Assembly (NCBI RefSeq): GCF_021341665.1
Contig: NZ_JAJTTH010000006.1
Coordinates: forward strand, 124,001-188,000
DNA: 64,000 nucleotides
Source of the DNA: Pseudomonas sp. Au-Pse12
GTDB lineage: Bacteria; Pseudomonadota; Gammaproteobacteria; Pseudomonadales; Pseudomonadaceae
Reading direction: 5' to 3'
The notes below the pieces were generated by a model that was not told the DNA's origin, searched no databases, and was given only the letters and a program-made list of their open reading frames with translations. Below, piece after piece: positions 8,848 through 17,091 of the stretch (within the stretch, counting starts at the first letter, position 1; each line of letters begins with the position of its first letter). Made by a program: the position numbers and the translations under genes.

Positions 8848-11787
8848 TTAGCTTAGCCCCAGCTCGCGCCAAATTCGCAACACTTCCCGTCGTTCGGTCA
8901 CGAATTGATCACCCGTAATGATTCCAGCCTCATTCTGCAACGCCTGTCGGTGAGCCGCGGAACGGTAGGCTTTGTAGACCTCGCGCAGCAGGCTGGCATC
9001 GCTCGCCGGCATCAGCCCGACTTGCTCCAGACCTTCCAGAATGCGGATGTTATCGGTGTAGCGCAGCAATGACGGGTGCTCTTCGGACCACGCCAGGGCC
9101 GCGTATTGCACCATAAATTCGATATCGACGATACCTCCGGCGTCCTGCTTGAGGTCGAACGGCGCCGTGGCTTCGAAGGCATTGGCCGCGGTTCCGGCGG
9201 CGGTCAGGCGGCTGCCCAGGTTGTCGCGCATCTTGGCCCGCATCTCGCTGACTTCCTGACGCAGCTTGGGCAGGTCGCGCTTCTTGCCCAGTACCACGGC
9301 CCGGACCTGTTCAAAGGCCTGGCCGACATCCTGGCTGCCCACCAGCACCCGCGCGCGCACCAGCGCCTGATGCTCCCAGGTCCAAGCCTCGTTCTCCTGA
9401 TAGCGGGCAAAGGCGCCCAGGGAACTCACCAGCAGACCAGAAGCACCGGACGGCCGCAGGCGCATATCCACTTCATACAGCTGGCCGGAGTTGGTCTGGG
9501 TGGTCAGCAGGTGGATGATGCGCTGCCCCAGCCGGGTGAAGAACTGCGCACCGTCGATAGGTTTCGGACCGTCGGTTTCCGCCTGAGGGTCGCCATCATG
9601 GATGAACACCAGGTCCAGGTCGGAGCCGTGCCCCAGCTCGATGCCGCCAACCTTGCCGTAGCCGACGATGATGAATCCCGGATCGCACAAGGTGCCGTCG
9701 CTGCGCTGTGGTGCACCGTACTTGGCCACGGTCTGGCGCCAGGCCAGGGCCAGCACCTGTTCCAGAATCGCCTCGGCAAGCCAGGTCAGGTAATCACTGA
9801 CCTTCATTAAAGGCAGGCTGCCGGCGATCTCCGAGGCGGCCACCCGCAAACGGTGAGCCAGCTTGAAGTGGCGCAAGGCCTCCATCTGCTGTTCCAGGTC
9901 GTCCTCGGGAATCCGCGTCAGGCGCTCGCGCAGCTCGGCCGCCAGCTCCGGTGCCAACGGCGGCTTGAACAGGCGCCCTTCGTTGAGCAGCTCATCCAGC
10001 AGCAGCGGGAAACGGGTGATCTGCTCGGCAATCCATGGGCTGGCCGCGCACAAGGTCAACAAGCGGCGCAAGGCACCGGGGTTTTCGGTGAGCAGCACCA
10101 GGTAGGCCGAGCGCCGCGCCACGGCTTCCACCAGCGGCAGCACCCGTTCCAGCACCAGGTCCGGATTGGCGTGTTCCACCGCCTGTGCCAGCAGCCGGGG
10201 AATAAAAGCATCCAGGCGCTCGCGTCCCAGGCGTTGCATGGCGCGCAATTGCGGGCTGCCACGCAAACCGGCCAGGGCGCGCAGGGCCTTGGGCGCATCG
10301 ACGAAGCCGCCTTCCTGCAACTGGCGGCAGGCGGCCTCTTCGTCCTGGGCCTCTTCCCACAGCGGCAGCCATTCGCCGCCCACTACCACCTCGCTTTCGG
10401 CCCCCTCGTCCTCATCGGGGTCGGCGATGACCTGACGGAAGTGCCACTCCACCCGTCCGCGCCAGTACATCAACTGTTGGTGGAAGGCCTCCCAGTCGGC
10501 AAAGCCGAGCATGAAGGCAATCCGCGCCTGGTCCTGGGGATTGTCCGGCAGCATCTGTGTCTGGCGATCGGCAATGGCCTGGATCGCGTGCTCGGTATAA
10601 CGCAGGAACTCGTAACCCTCGCGCAGCTCATCGATCACCGCGGCCGGCAAGTAGCCCTGCCCTTCCAGGGTACTCAGCACCTTTAATAGAGGACGCTGCT
10701 GCAGACTCAGGTCGCGCCCACCGTGAATCAACTGGAAAGCCTGGGCGATGAACTCGACCTCGCGGATGCCCCCCGAGCCCAGCTTGATGTTGTCGGCCAT
10801 GCCCTTGCGCCGGACTTCCTGCTGGATCAGCTGCTTCATGGTGCGCAGCGCCTCGATGGCGGAAAAGTCCAGGTAACGGCGATAGACGAACGGCCGCAGC
10901 ATATCCAGCAACTGCGCGCCGGCAGCCTGATCGCCAGCCACCACTCGGGCTTTGATCATGGCGTAGCGCTCCCAGTCGCGACCCTGATCCTGGTAGTACT
11001 GCTCCAGCGCATTGAAGCTCAGCACCAGAGCCCCGGCGGAGCCGTAAGGCCGCAGGCGCATGTCGACCCGGAACACAAAACCGTCGACGGTCATCGGGTC
11101 CAGGGCCTTGATCAGGCGCTGGCCCAGGCGAATGAAGAACTCCTGGTTATCCAGGGGACGCTTGACCCCGACCGTTTCACCGCCTTCGGGGTAGGCGAAG
11201 ATCAGGTCGATGTCCGACGACAGGTTGAGCTCCACCGCCCCCAGCTTGCCCATGCCGAGAATCACCATCTGCTGCGGCTCGCCGCTGCGCCCGCCGGTGG
11301 GCACACCGAACTGCTGGGTATGACGCAGATACAGCCATTGATACGCCTGGTCGATGCAGGCGTCGGCCAGGTCGGAAAGGTCGCGGCAGGTCTGCACCAG
11401 ATCCGCCTGGCGGGTCAGATCGCGCCAGATGATCCGCACCTGCTGTCGGGTGCGCTGGCGTCGCAGCACGCGCCCCAACTGCTCATCGGTTTCGGCCGCC
11501 TGCACGGCGGCGGCGATTTGCGCGCACAACTCCCCAGGGGCGAAGCCGCGATCCAGCTCACCGCTGCGCACCAGCTCCAGCAACATCAAAGGGTCACGCA
11601 GGCTCTGTTCAATGACAAAGTCGCTGGCCGCACTGACCCGGGCGAATTCGGCCCAGCGCTCGGCGCTCCAATCGGCCAACCCGGGGTCGCCTTCCAGGGC
11701 CACGACAGCGCCGCGCAACGACTGCTCTGCGCGGCTGACCAATGGCAAGAGAATCGCGGGGACTGGGGCAAGCGCGGGCAGACTCAT
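8848..11787 (-). CDS. glnE: bifunctional glutamine synthetase adenylyltransferase/adenylyl-removing enzyme
   Basis: GlnE adds AMP to glutamine synthetase when nitrogen is plentiful and removes it when nitrogen is scarce, responding to PII and glutamine. The 979-residue protein has the expected two nucleotidyltransferase domains. The N-terminal removase domain carries LSSDIDLIFAYPEGGE near residue 190 and the C-terminal adenylyltransferase domain carries GHGSDLDLVFIHD near residue 720. The ATG at 11787 follows an AAGGAT ribosome site. The gene diverges from aceE. Confidence 0.97.
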   Translation of the reverse strand: MSLPALAPVPAILLPLVSRAEQSLRGAVVALEGDPGLADWSAERWAEFARVSAASDFVIEQSLRDPLMLLELVRSGELDRGFAPGELCAQIAAAVQAAETDEQLGRVLRRQRTRQQVRIIWRDLTRQADLVQTCRDLSDLADACIDQAYQWLYLRHTQQFGVPTGGRSGEPQQMVILGMGKLGAVELNLSSDIDLIFAYPEGGETVGVKRPLDNQEFFIRLGQRLIKALDPMTVDGFVFRVDMRLRPYGSAGALVLSFNALEQYYQDQGRDWERYAMIKARVVAGDQAAGAQLLDMLRPFVYRRYLDFSAIEALRTMKQLIQQEVRRKGMADNIKLGSGGIREVEFIAQAFQLIHGGRDLSLQQRPLLKVLSTLEGQGYLPAAVIDELREGYEFLRYTEHAIQAIADRQTQMLPDNPQDQARIAFMLGFADWEAFHQQLMYWRGRVEWHFRQVIADPDEDEGAESEVVVGGEWLPLWEEAQDEEAACRQLQEGGFVDAPKALRALAGLRGSPQLRAMQRLGRERLDAFIPRLLAQAVEHANPDLVLERVLPLVEAVARRSAYLVLLTENPGALRRLLTLCAASPWIAEQITRFPLLLDELLNEGRLFKPPLAPELAAELRERLTRIPEDDLEQQMEALRHFKLAHRLRVAASEIAGSLPLMKVSDYLTWLAEAILEQVLALAWRQTVAKYGAPQRSDGTLCDPGFIIVGYGKVGGIELGHGSDLDLVFIHDGDPQAETDGPKPIDGAQFFTRLGQRIIHLLTTQTNSGQLYEVDMRLRPSGASGLLVSSLGAFARYQENEAWTWEHQALVRARVLVGSQDVGQAFEQVRAVVLGKKRDLPKLRQEVSEMRAKMRDNLGSRLTAAGTAANAFEATAPFDLKQDAGGIVDIEFMVQYAALAWSEEHPSLLRYTDNIRILEGLEQVGLMPASDASLLREVYKAYRSAAHRQALQNEAGIITGDQFVTERREVLRIWRELGLS

Positions 11788-11993
11788 GGGCTATCCTTGA
11801 TCGGCGTGGAAAATGCGGGCGGGGATGGATGTCGAGGGCAAGCGGTCTGATGAACTGTCGAACAAAAGTTAGAAATAGCTGAAAATAGGTTTTTTTTAGC
11901 AGGCAGCATCAATTTATTACCTATTCCCGTTAGCCTTCGACCAACAGTAACGATTATTCTCACAACGCAGCAGGAGGCCACAAGCCGCTCTTC

Positions 11994-12008
11994 TGTAGTT
12001 TTACTACT
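11994..12008. promoter_or_regulatory. GntR/FadR-type operator, distal copy
   Basis: The 15-bp element reads TGTAGT-TTT-ACTACT. Its core fits the TNGT-N3-ACNA consensus of FadR-subfamily GntR regulators (PdhR, LldR, FadR types). One base differs from perfect dyad symmetry. Its centre lies 52 bp, about five helical turns, from the proximal copy. Confidence 0.6.
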
Positions 12009-12045
12009 CGTATATACATTCGAAAGGCTGAAATGGCCGACGATT

Positions 12046-12060
12046 TGTAGTAAAACTACA
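12046..12060. promoter_or_regulatory. GntR/FadR-type operator, proximal copy
   Basis: The element is the perfect dyad TGTAGT-AAA-ACTACA. Fourteen bases of it are also the exact reverse complement of the distal copy, so the two could alternatively pair as a large stem with a 39-base loop. It ends 34 bp before the TATAAT hexamer and 110 bp before aceE, consistent with control of pyruvate dehydrogenase by a PdhR-like repressor. The regulator gene is not in this window. Confidence 0.65.
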
Positions 12061-12094
12061 CGCCGCCGGATCAACCTCCGGCAATCCAAGAATT

Positions 12095-12100
12095 TATAAT
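12095..12100 (+). promoter_or_regulatory. candidate -10 element of aceE
   Basis: A consensus TATAAT is found 70 bp upstream of the aceE start. No good TTGACA-like -35 is visible 16-18 bases before it, so the promoter may need an activator or may not be the main one. Confidence 0.4.
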
Positions 12101-12170
12101 CGTCTGCCCACAAGGCCAGTCGCAAACTCAGGCAACCGATTCTGGAAGCCTTTCCGCCCTGGAGCAAGCC

Positions 12171-14816
12171 ATGCAAGACCTCGATCCCGTCGAAACCCAG
12201 GAATGGCTGGACGCCCTGGAATCGGTTCTCGACAAAGAAGGCGAAGACCGTGCTCACTATCTGATGACCCGTATGGGCGAACTCGCGACCCGCAGCGGCT
12301 CGCAACTGCCTTACGCCATCACCACGCCGTACCGCAACACGATTCCCGTCACCCACGAAGCACGCATGCCTGGCGACCTGTTCATGGAACGCCGCATTCG
12401 CTCGCTGGTACGTTGGAACGCGTTGGCCATGGTCATGCGTACGAACCTGAAAGATTCTGACCTGGGCGGTCACATCTCCAGCTTCGCCTCCAGCGCCACT
12501 TTGTATGACATCGGCTTCAACTACTTCTTCCAGGCCCCGACCGACGAACACGGCGGCGACCTGATCTACTTCCAGGGTCACGCATCGCCAGGCGTCTACG
12601 CCCGTGCGTTCATGGAAGGCCGCATCACCGAAGACCAGATGAACAATTTCCGCCAGGAAGTCGATGGCAATGGTCTGTCCTCCTATCCGCACCCGTGGCT
12701 GATGCCAGACTTCTGGCAGTTCCCGACCGTTTCCATGGGCCTGGGCCCGATCCAGGCGATCTACCAGGCGCGTTTCATGAAGTACCTGGAAGCACGCGGC
12801 TTCATCCCGGCCGGCAAGCAGAAAGTCTGGTGCTTCATGGGCGACGGCGAGTGCGACGAGCCGGAATCCCTGGGCGCGATCTCCCTGGCCGGCCGCGAGA
12901 AGCTGGACAACCTGATCTTCGTCATCAACTGCAACCTGCAGCGCCTCGACGGCCCGGTTCGCGGCAACGGCAAGATCATCCAGGAACTCGAAGGCGTGTT
13001 CCGCGGTGCCCAGTGGAACGTCAACAAGGTGGTCTGGGGCCGTTTCTGGGACCCACTGCTGGCCAAGGACGTCGACGGCATCCTGCAACGCCGCATGGAC
13101 GAAGTCATCGACGGCGAGTACCAGAACTACAAGGCCAAGGACGGTGCATTCGTCCGCGAGCACTTCTTCAACACCCCTGAACTCAAGGCGATGGTTGCCG
13201 ATCTGTCCGACGACGAGATCTGGAAGCTCAACCGTGGCGGCCACGACCCGTACAAGGTCTATGCGGCCTACCACGAAGCGGTCAACCACAAAGAGCAGCC
13301 GACCGTCATCCTGGCCAAGACCATCAAGGGTTATGGCACCGGCGCCGGCGAAGCGAAGAACACCGCGCACAACACCAAGAAAGTCGACGTTGAAAGCCTG
13401 CGGCTGTTCCGCGACCGCTTCGACATTCCGGTGAAAGACGACGACATCGAAAACCTGCCGTTCTTCAAGCCTGAAGAAGGCAGCGCCGAAGCCCGCTACC
13501 TGAGCGAGCGTCGTGCTGCACTGGGCGGTTTCGTGCCTCAGCGTCGCGCCAAGAGCTTCAGCATCCCGACTCCGCCACTGGATACCCTCAAGGCCATCCT
13601 CGACGGTTCCGGCGACCGCGAAATCTCCACCACCATGGCCTTCGTGCGGATCCTCGCGCAGCTGGTCAAGGACAAGGAAATCGGCCAGCGCATCGTCCCG
13701 ATCATCCCGGACGAAGCCCGTACCTTCGGTATGGAAGGCATGTTCCGCCAGTTGGGCATCTACTCCTCCGTCGGCCAGCTCTACGAGCCCGTCGATAAAG
13801 ACCAGGTGATGTTCTACCGCGAAGACAAGAAGGGCCAGATCCTCGAAGAAGGCATCAACGAAGCAGGCGCCATGAGCTCCTTCATCGCGGCCGGTACTTC
13901 GTACTCCAGCCACAACCAGCCAATGCTGCCGTTCTACATCTTCTATTCGATGTTCGGCTTCCAGCGTATCGGCGACCTGGCCTGGGCTGCCGGCGACAGC
14001 CGTACCCGTGGCTTCCTGATCGGCGGTACTGCCGGCCGTACCACTCTCAACGGTGAAGGCCTGCAGCACGAAGACGGCCACAGCCACATGCTGGCCGGGA
14101 CCATCCCGAACTGCCGCACCTTTGATCCAACCTACGGCTACGAGCTGGCGGTGATCATCCAGGACGGCATGAAGAAGATGACCGAAGAGCAACAGGACGT
14201 CTTCTACTACATCACCGTGATGAACGAGTCCTACCAGCAGCCAGCCATGCCGGCCGGGGTCGAGGAAGGCATCATCAAGGGCATGTACCTGCTGGAAGAA
14301 GACACCCGCGAAGCCGCGCACCACGTGCAGCTGATGGGCTCCGGCACCATCCTGCGTGAAGTCCGCGAAGCCGCGAAGATCCTGCGTGACGAGTTCAACG
14401 TCGCTGCTGACGTGTGGAGCGTGACCAGCTTCAACGAACTGCGTCGCGACGGCCTGGCCGTAGAGCGCAGCAACCGTCTGCACCCTGGCCAGAAGCCAAA
14501 GCTGAGCTACGTCGAAGAGTGCCTGAGCGGCCGTAAGGGTCCGGTCATCGCCTCCACCGACTACATGAAGCTGTTCGCCGAGCAGATCCGCCAGTGGGTC
14601 CCATCCAAGGAATTCAAAGTCCTGGGCACCGACGGTTTCGGCCGCAGCGACAGCCGCAAGAAACTGCGTCACTTCTTCGAAGTAGACCGTCACTTCGTGG
14701 TGTTGGCAGCCCTGGAAGCCTTGGCTGACCGTGGTGACATCGAACCTAAGGTCGTGGCTGAAGCCATCACCAAGTTCGGTATCAACCCGGAAAAACGCAA
14801 CCCACTGGACTGCTGA
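12171..14816 (+). CDS. aceE: pyruvate dehydrogenase E1 component (homodimeric)
   Basis: AceE decarboxylates pyruvate with thiamine diphosphate and passes the acetyl group to the lipoyl arms of AceF. The 881 residues match the homodimeric E1 family. The thiamine-diphosphate motif GDGECDEPES starts near residue 224 and ends in NCNLQRLDGPV. Start MQDLDPVETQEW follows a GGAG ribosome site. aceF begins 11 bp after the stop. Operators in the upstream spacer suggest control by a GntR-type repressor. Confidence 0.98.
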   Translation: MQDLDPVETQEWLDALESVLDKEGEDRAHYLMTRMGELATRSGSQLPYAITTPYRNTIPVTHEARMPGDLFMERRIRSLVRWNALAMVMRTNLKDSDLGGHISSFASSATLYDIGFNYFFQAPTDEHGGDLIYFQGHASPGVYARAFMEGRITEDQMNNFRQEVDGNGLSSYPHPWLMPDFWQFPTVSMGLGPIQAIYQARFMKYLEARGFIPAGKQKVWCFMGDGECDEPESLGAISLAGREKLDNLIFVINCNLQRLDGPVRGNGKIIQELEGVFRGAQWNVNKVVWGRFWDPLLAKDVDGILQRRMDEVIDGEYQNYKAKDGAFVREHFFNTPELKAMVADLSDDEIWKLNRGGHDPYKVYAAYHEAVNHKEQPTVILAKTIKGYGTGAGEAKNTAHNTKKVDVESLRLFRDRFDIPVKDDDIENLPFFKPEEGSAEARYLSERRAALGGFVPQRRAKSFSIPTPPLDTLKAILDGSGDREISTTMAFVRILAQLVKDKEIGQRIVPIIPDEARTFGMEGMFRQLGIYSSVGQLYEPVDKDQVMFYREDKKGQILEEGINEAGAMSSFIAAGTSYSSHNQPMLPFYIFYSMFGFQRIGDLAWAAGDSRTRGFLIGGTAGRTTLNGEGLQHEDGHSHMLAGTIPNCRTFDPTYGYELAVIIQDGMKKMTEEQQDVFYYITVMNESYQQPAMPAGVEEGIIKGMYLLEEDTREAAHHVQLMGSGTILREVREAAKILRDEFNVAADVWSVTSFNELRRDGLAVERSNRLHPGQKPKLSYVEECLSGRKGPVIASTDYMKLFAEQIRQWVPSKEFKVLGTDGFGRSDSRKKLRHFFEVDRHFVVLAALEALADRGDIEPKVVAEAITKFGINPEKRNPLDC

Positions 14817-14827
14817 GGAGACTTTCT

Positions 14828-16780
14828 GTGAGCGAACTCATTCGCGTACCTGACATCGGCAGCGGTGAAGGTGAAGTAATCGAACTGATGGTCAAGGTCG
14901 GCGATCGCATCGAAGCCGACCAGAGCATCCTGACCCTCGAGTCGGACAAGGCCAGCATGGAAATCCCTGCACCGAAGTCCGGCGTGGTCAAAAGCCTGAA
15001 GGTGAAGCTGGGCGACCGCCTGAAAGAAGGCGACGAACTGCTGGAACTGGAAGTCGAGGGCGCCGCCGCTGCGGCCCCTGCCCCTGCCGCCGCTGCGCCA
15101 GCACCTGCACAACCAGCCGCAGCACCTGCTGCTGCCGCTCCGGCTGCCGCACCTGCCAGCGCCTCGGTGCAACAGGTGCACGTGCCGGACATCGGCTCGT
15201 CGGGCAAGGCCCAGATCATCGAGATCCAGGTCAAGGTCGGCGATACCGTCGAGGCTGATCAGTCGCTGATCACCCTCGAATCCGACAAGGCCAGCATGGA
15301 AATCCCCTCGCCGGCTGCCGGCGTGGTCGAAAGCATCAGCGTCAAGCTCAACGATGAAGTCGGCACTGGCGACCTGATCCTGGCCCTGAAAGTGGCCGGC
15401 GCCTCGGCTCCTGCCGCTGCCGCCCCGGCCCAGACCGCCGCTCCGGCCACCGCTGCGCCTGCGCCAGCCGCTGCGCCAGCTGCGCCAGCTGCGCCAGCTG
15501 CGCCAGTGGCCGACAGCGTCCAGGACATCCACGTTCCGGACATCGGCTCGGCCGGCAAGGCCAAGATCATCGAAGTGCTGGTCAAGGCCGGCGACAGCGT
15601 CGTCGCCGACCAGTCGCTGATCACCCTCGAGTCCGACAAGGCGAGCATGGAAATTCCATCGCCTGCCGCCGGTATCGTGGAAAGCGTGTCGATCAAGCTG
15701 GACGACGAAGTCGGTACCGGCGACCTGATCCTCAAGCTCAAGGTCAAGGGCGCAGCCCCGGCAGCCGCTCCGGCACCTGCCGCCGCACCTGCTCCAGCCA
15801 AGGCTGAAGCGGCTCCTGCCGCCGCCGCGCCTGCAGCTCCAGTTGCCGCGCCAGCCAAGCCAGGCGCGAAAGTTCACGCCGGCCCGGCTGTACGCCAACT
15901 GGCCCGCGAATTTGGCGTCGAGCTGAACGCCGTGAGCGCCAGCGGCCCACACGGTCGCATCCTCAAGGAAGACGTGCAGGTCTACGTCAAGGCGATGATG
16001 CAGAAGGCCAAGGAAGCACCGGCTGCCGGCGCAACCGGTGGCGCGGGCATCCCGCCGATCCCGGTCGTGGACTTCAGCCGCTTCGGTGAAATCGAAGAAG
16101 TGCCGATGACCCGCCTGATGCAGGCCGGCGCCGCCAACCTGCACCGCAGCTGGCTGAACGTGCCACACGTGACGCAGTTCGATTCGGCGGACATCACCGA
16201 ACTGGAAGCCTTCCGCGTTGCCCAGAAGGCCGTGGCCGAGAAGGCCGGCGTCAAGCTGACCATCCTGCCGCTGCTGCTCAAGTCCTGCGCCCACCTGCTC
16301 AAGGAACTGCCGGATTTCAACAGCTCCCTGGCGCCAAGTGGCAAAGCGATCATCCGCAAGAAGTACGTGAACATCGGCTTCGCCGTGGACACCCCGGATG
16401 GCCTGCTGGTGCCGGTGATCAAGAACGTCGACCAGAAGAGCCTGCTGCAACTGGCAGCCGAGGCCGCTTCCCTGGCAGAAAAAGCCCGGACCAAGAAGCT
16501 TTCCGCGGACGAGATGCAAGGCGCCTGCTTCACCATCTCCAGCCTCGGGCACATTGGCGGCACCGGCTTCACGCCGATCGTCAACGCGCCGGAAGTGGCA
16601 ATCCTCGGTGTGTCCAAGGCCACCATCCAGCCCGTCTGGGACGGCAAGGCCTTCCAGCCGAAACTGATGCTGCCGCTGTCCCTGTCCTACGATCACCGTG
16701 TGATCAACGGCGCGGCCGCCGCACGCTTCACCAAGCGTCTGAGCGACCTGCTGGCGGACATCCGCACCATTCTGCTGTAA
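14828..16780 (+). CDS. aceF: pyruvate dehydrogenase E2, dihydrolipoamide acetyltransferase (three lipoyl domains)
   Basis: AceF is the core of the pyruvate dehydrogenase complex and makes acetyl-CoA. The 650 residues show three lipoyl domains (about 2-76, 116-190 and 233-308), with lipoylated Lys41, Lys154 and Lys271 each in ESDKASMEIP. They are separated by Ala/Pro-rich flexible linkers. An E1/E3-binding domain follows at about 350-386, then a catalytic domain from about 415 with the active-site DHR at His623. The GTG at 14828 has GAGGAG just upstream. The P. aeruginosa homologue has, from memory, two lipoyl domains; E. coli has three. Confidence 0.97.
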   Translation: MSELIRVPDIGSGEGEVIELMVKVGDRIEADQSILTLESDKASMEIPAPKSGVVKSLKVKLGDRLKEGDELLELEVEGAAAAAPAPAAAAPAPAQPAAAPAAAAPAAAPASASVQQVHVPDIGSSGKAQIIEIQVKVGDTVEADQSLITLESDKASMEIPSPAAGVVESISVKLNDEVGTGDLILALKVAGASAPAAAAPAQTAAPATAAPAPAAAPAAPAAPAAPVADSVQDIHVPDIGSAGKAKIIEVLVKAGDSVVADQSLITLESDKASMEIPSPAAGIVESVSIKLDDEVGTGDLILKLKVKGAAPAAAPAPAAAPAPAKAEAAPAAAAPAAPVAAPAKPGAKVHAGPAVRQLAREFGVELNAVSASGPHGRILKEDVQVYVKAMMQKAKEAPAAGATGGAGIPPIPVVDFSRFGEIEEVPMTRLMQAGAANLHRSWLNVPHVTQFDSADITELEAFRVAQKAVAEKAGVKLTILPLLLKSCAHLLKELPDFNSSLAPSGKAIIRKKYVNIGFAVDTPDGLLVPVIKNVDQKSLLQLAAEAASLAEKARTKKLSADEMQGACFTISSLGHIGGTGFTPIVNAPEVAILGVSKATIQPVWDGKAFQPKLMLPLSLSYDHRVINGAAAARFTKRLSDLLADIRTILL

Positions 16781-16787
16781 CTCGCGG

Positions 16788-16816
16788 ACCGGCCTTCCCA
16801 TCATGGGTGGGCCGGT
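16788..16816 (+). other. hairpin directly after aceF
   Basis: ACCGGCC (16788-16794) pairs with GGCCGGT (16810-16816), with an inner CCCA/TGGG pairing. It starts eight bases after the aceF stop and lacks a T-run, so it probably stabilises the 3' end of the aceEF transcript ahead of the true terminator. Confidence 0.5.
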
Positions 16817-16852
16817 AGCGCACGCTTTCCGAGCGCCACGCTCGTACCTCAA

Positions 16853-16879
16853 CCCCGTCAATTTGGCGGGGCTTTTTTT
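16853..16879 (+). terminator. intrinsic terminator of the aceEF operon
   Basis: A CCCCGTC/GGCGGGG stem (one T-G wobble) around an AATTT loop is followed by seven T residues. It lies 73 bp after the aceF stop. The rest of the spacer up to the next gene at 17092 shows only a small GCAGAA/TTCTGC dyad (16942-16957) and no clear promoter. Confidence 0.88.
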
Positions 16880-17091
16880 GCCAGAAAAACGTCGCCAATA
16901 GCCCGTCATTGTCCGAGCCAACACTGCAAAAAAGTTACTTTGCAGAAATCCTTCTGCCTGCCGATACAGGTTTATAGCACTTAGCCTTCATCTTACTTGT
17001 CAGTCGATGCAGCATGATGCAACCTTGCCGCAGGCAACAGTAAAGAGGGCGTGAGCCCGGCGCGATCAGCAATTTCGAAGCGAGTTTCCCC

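Larger units (their letters stand above)
11788..12170. promoter_or_regulatory. glnE-aceE divergent control region
   Basis: This 383-bp spacer is much more AT-rich than its flanks and contains no plausible gene. It must hold the glnE promoter (minus) and the aceEF promoter (plus). Visible elements are the two palindromes listed separately, -10-like hexamers TATATA at 12011-12016 and TATAAT at 12095-12100, and a GCCGGA/TCCGGC hairpin between the second palindrome and the latter. Confidence 0.7.

Noticed and set aside
11784..14693. A 969-residue open frame opposite aceE
   Set aside because: It is antisense to aceE, with low-complexity Val/Asp/His/Gln-rich translation and no ribosome site; aceE is certain.
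15061..15520. Ala/Pro codon runs in aceF as a microsatellite
   Set aside because: They encode the flexible linkers between lipoyl domains, a normal feature of E2 proteins.
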